DNA of 6,859 nucleotides from Thermodesulfobacteriota bacterium (GTDB taxonomy: Bacteria > Desulfobacterota > Dissulfuribacteria > Dissulfuribacterales > UBA3076), in the NCBI GenBank assembly GCA_003645605.1, contig QNAY01000069.1:1-6859 (forward strand). The letters run 5' to 3'. Of the stretch, positions 5,853-6,859 are shown piece after piece (position 1 is the stretch's first letter; each line of letters starts with the position of its first letter). The position numbers and the translations under genes are program-made. Below the pieces are notes generated by a model, which saw only the letters and a program-made list of their open reading frames with translations, made no database searches and was not told the DNA's origin.

Positions 5853-5977
5853 GATTCCGCTGAAAATACTCCATCTGCTGCGTTACTTCAATTTTCTCGT
5901 CACTACGACGTACACCCAGTACGCCTCATTCCTCGTAAATCTCGCGCCTTGCATCCGGAGCATTTTGAGCGGAATCA
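5852..5977. repeat. 126-bp palindromic dispersed element (MITE/REP-like)
   Basis: The left end TGATTCCGCTGAAAATACTCC (core 5853-5872) is the inverted complement of GGAGCATTTTGAGCGGAATC (5957-5976) with two mismatches in 20, plus one matched flanking base. The interior has a second imperfect symmetry centred on GTAC-ACCCA-GTAC (about 5913-5925), so the whole unit can fold into a branched hairpin. It carries no gene of its own. From memory it resembles very abundant intergenic repeats of sulfate-reducing Desulfobacterota, with an internal CGCAGCAGATGG motif. It fills nearly all of the gap between the hydrolase stop (5987) and the pnuC-like start (5852). It will therefore be transcribed if these genes are one operon. 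Confidence 0.85.
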
Positions 5978-5986
5978 CAGTTTGAC

Positions 5987-6553
5987 TCACTTAAGGTGCG
6001 GTAACATGGCCTTAAACGTTGGAGTCCCGGCCTTCCCAAGCAGTTCGTAAACCGCCATCTCTGCCGGTCCTACAGATGCTCCGATGGCTTTCATCCGGCT
6101 CAAGGCTAATTTAGTATTTCGTTTTTCCCTGGATGATACGGCATCAGCCACTATCCATGGCCTGTATCCCATTTTGATTGCGCAAACGGCAGTCTGATAA
6201 ACGCATATATGGGCCTCAACACCTACCATAATCAGAGTGTCAACTGAAGCCGGCAGATTGGCAAGGACCTGTTTCACATTATAGTTTGCCAGGGCACTGA
6301 ACTCAATTTTGTCCACACAGGTGATATCCGTAAGCAGCTCGGCGAGCTCAGGTACAAATGGTCCGAGGCCCTTTTCATATTGTGTTGTTGCTATAATAGG
6401 TATCTCCATAGCCTTGGCACAGTGTATCATAATGGCCGTATTGCGTATTACCCTGTCTGCTTTATGAATTGCCTTCATGAGGCGCTCCTGGGGATCAATG
6501 ACCAAGAGGCAACAGCGTCCGGAGTTCAGGATATCAAGGTGATCAGGTTTCAT
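5987..6553 (-). CDS. Isochorismatase-family cysteine hydrolase
   Basis: This is a 188-residue member of the isochorismatase-like fold, which includes nicotinamidases, carbamoylases and YcaC-type hydrolases that attack amide or ester substrates through a catalytic cysteine. The Asp-Lys-Cys triad is visible as D20 in LLVIDPQE, K82 in CVDKIEFSA, and C117 in VGVEAHICVYQTA; the GxEAHxC form with a preceding bend is typical. The sequence TTQYEKGLGP (56-65) resembles the ISOC1/YcaC subgroup more than true isochorismatases, and no siderophore genes are nearby. It lacks an obvious metal-binding set of the nicotinamidase type, although the adjoining pnuC-like gene makes a nicotinamide-related substrate tempting. 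The ATG has an excellent AAGGAG ribosome site (6566-6561). Immediately upstream is the terminator-like hairpin at 6570-6605. The C-terminus is complete and the stop is 9 bases from the palindromic repeat. Confidence 0.93.
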   Translation of the reverse strand: MKPDHLDILNSGRCCLLVIDPQERLMKAIHKADRVIRNTAIMIHCAKAMEIPIIATTQYEKGLGPFVPELAELLTDITCVDKIEFSALANYNVKQVLANLPASVDTLIMVGVEAHICVYQTAVCAIKMGYRPWIVADAVSSREKRNTKLALSRMKAIGASVGPAEMAVYELLGKAGTPTFKAMLPHLK

Positions 6554-6560
6554 ATACTAA

Positions 6561-6566
6561 CTCCTT
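6561..6566 (-). promoter_or_regulatory. Strong ribosome binding site of the hydrolase gene
   Basis: AAGGAG on the minus strand lies 7 bases before the ATG at 6553-6551, which fixes that start. It begins only three bases below the hairpin (counted with its T-run) at 6570-6605, so the hairpin and the ribosome site are adjacent on any transcript entering from the MFS gene. Confidence 0.85.
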
Positions 6567-6569
6567 ACA

Positions 6570-6605
6570 AAAAAGGACGCGTGTATTATAACACGCGTCC
6601 TTTTT
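6570..6605 (-). terminator. Intrinsic terminator with a TATAAT loop
   Basis: AAAAAGGACGCGTGT (6570-6584) pairs perfectly with ACACGCGTCCTTTTT (6591-6605) around a six-base loop. On the minus strand the GC-rich stem is followed by six T residues, an ideal terminator about 72 bases after the MFS stop. The flanking A and T runs make it potentially bidirectional. On the minus strand the loop reads TATAAT (6590-6585). With TTTCGA 16 bases upstream (6612-6607, three of six) this could be the -10 of a promoter for the hydrolase operon. The palindrome could alternatively be an operator. Confidence 0.85.
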
Positions 6606-6612
6606 GTCGAAA
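6585..6612 (-). promoter_or_regulatory. Candidate promoter overlapping the terminator
   Basis: The perfect TATAAT at 6590-6585 and a weak -35 (TTTCGA, 6612-6607) at 16-base spacing would start transcription near 6578, inside the distal stem arm. Such a transcript has a leader of about 25 nt that contains the AAGGAG site and lacks the proximal stem arm, so it would escape the terminator. No other space for a promoter exists between the terminator and the gene. Confidence 0.4.
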
Positions 6613-6676
6613 CTGGAAATTAGAAATTAGGTAACAAATCTACATCTTTAGTGTTTTTCCAAATTACAAATTTCTA

Positions 6677-6859
6677 CTATTCTTCTCCAGCGTATTTAGG
6701 TCTTGTTGTAATACGTGCGAGGATAACTCCTGCAATCAGCAAGGCCCCTGAGATATAGAAAGCAGTGTTCAGGCTGCCTGTCATATCTTCAATCGTACCG
6801 CCCAGTCTTGCCATGAAAAAGCCTGCTCCCCAGCCGAGAAATACCAGGCCGTAGTTGAA
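6677..6859 (-). CDS. MFS transporter, OFA-like, C-terminal 60 residues (partial)
   Basis: Only the C-terminus is in the window; the 5' part lies beyond the right edge. The 60 residues begin FNYGLVFLGWGAGFFMARLG, continue with GTIEDMTGSLNTAFYISG, and end with a hydrophobic helix (ALLIAGVILARI) and a short charged tail TTRPKYAGEE. The WGAG...G-I-D-TGS pattern followed by a final helix is how oxalate/formate antiporter (OFA) type major facilitator carriers end, covering TM11 and TM12. The substrate cannot be told from this part; OFA members carry oxalate, formate and other monocarboxylates across the inner membrane. The stop is followed by about 70 bp of AT-rich spacer with repeated GAAATTAG and then the strong terminator. 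It is therefore probably a separate transcription unit from the hydrolase operon. Confidence 0.8.
   Translation of the reverse strand, partial: FNYGLVFLGWGAGFFMARLGGTIEDMTGSLNTAFYISGALLIAGVILARITTRPKYAGEE

Noticed and set aside
5623..5874. An 83-codon minus-strand ORF overlapping the pnuC-like gene in another frame
   Set aside because: It begins inside the palindromic repeat and its residues show no membrane pattern. The overlapping frame has three clear hydrophobic segments and PnuC-like motifs.
5844..6050. A 68-codon plus-strand ORF across the palindromic repeat
   Set aside because: It is made of repeat sequence plus the antisense of the hydrolase C-terminus, so it is not an independent gene.

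Overview
The window looks like a chromosomal stretch from an anaerobic Gram-negative bacterium, most likely a Desulfobacterota (deltaproteobacterial) lineage. This rests on the gene mix (KamA-type radical SAM enzyme, RtcB with archease, OFA-type carrier) and on the style of the intergenic repeats. It is an inference; there is no rRNA or other marker to place it. Base composition is mixed: a 60-base sample in ycaO (1321-1380) has 17 G/C, while samples in kamA (3001-3060) and rtcB (4801-4860) have 31 and 30.

Region 1 (1-1004) has no intact gene. On the minus strand it holds the wreck of a cas1 CRISPR integrase gene. The first 34 codons lie at 591-490 and the next ~44 codons at 238-107. Between them sits a 251-bp MITE-like element (241-491) with 82-bp imperfect inverted arms. 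Removing the element restores the cas1 frame exactly. The cas1 homology then ends against five perfect tandem copies of a 17-bp unit (20-104). The rest of region 1 (592-1004) is AT-rich spacer with short repeats and possible promoters. No CRISPR array is visible.

Region 2 (1005-2450) is an AT-rich plus-strand gene for a YcaO cyclodehydratase-like protein with a C-terminal TPR tail. It is probably an acquired gene and its substrate is unknown. Region 3 (2631-3767) is a plus-strand lysine 2,3-aminomutase-like radical SAM/PLP enzyme. It overlaps tail-to-tail by 11 bp with region 4.

Region 4 (3757-6553, minus strand) reads in the order: isochorismatase-family hydrolase, a 126-bp palindromic dispersed repeat, a small PnuC-like membrane protein, archease, and the RNA ligase RtcB. 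The last three are tightly packed (17-bp overlap, then a 16-bp gap) and probably form one operon. Archease is the known activator of RtcB, so the end of this operon is an RNA repair/splicing module. Region 5 (6570-6859) holds a strong intrinsic terminator and the C-terminus of an MFS (OFA-like) transporter cut by the window edge. The terminator loop spells a perfect -10 box toward the hydrolase gene.

The most striking parts are the MITE-split cas1, the repeat that supplies the start region of the pnuC-like gene, and the terminator/promoter overlap.
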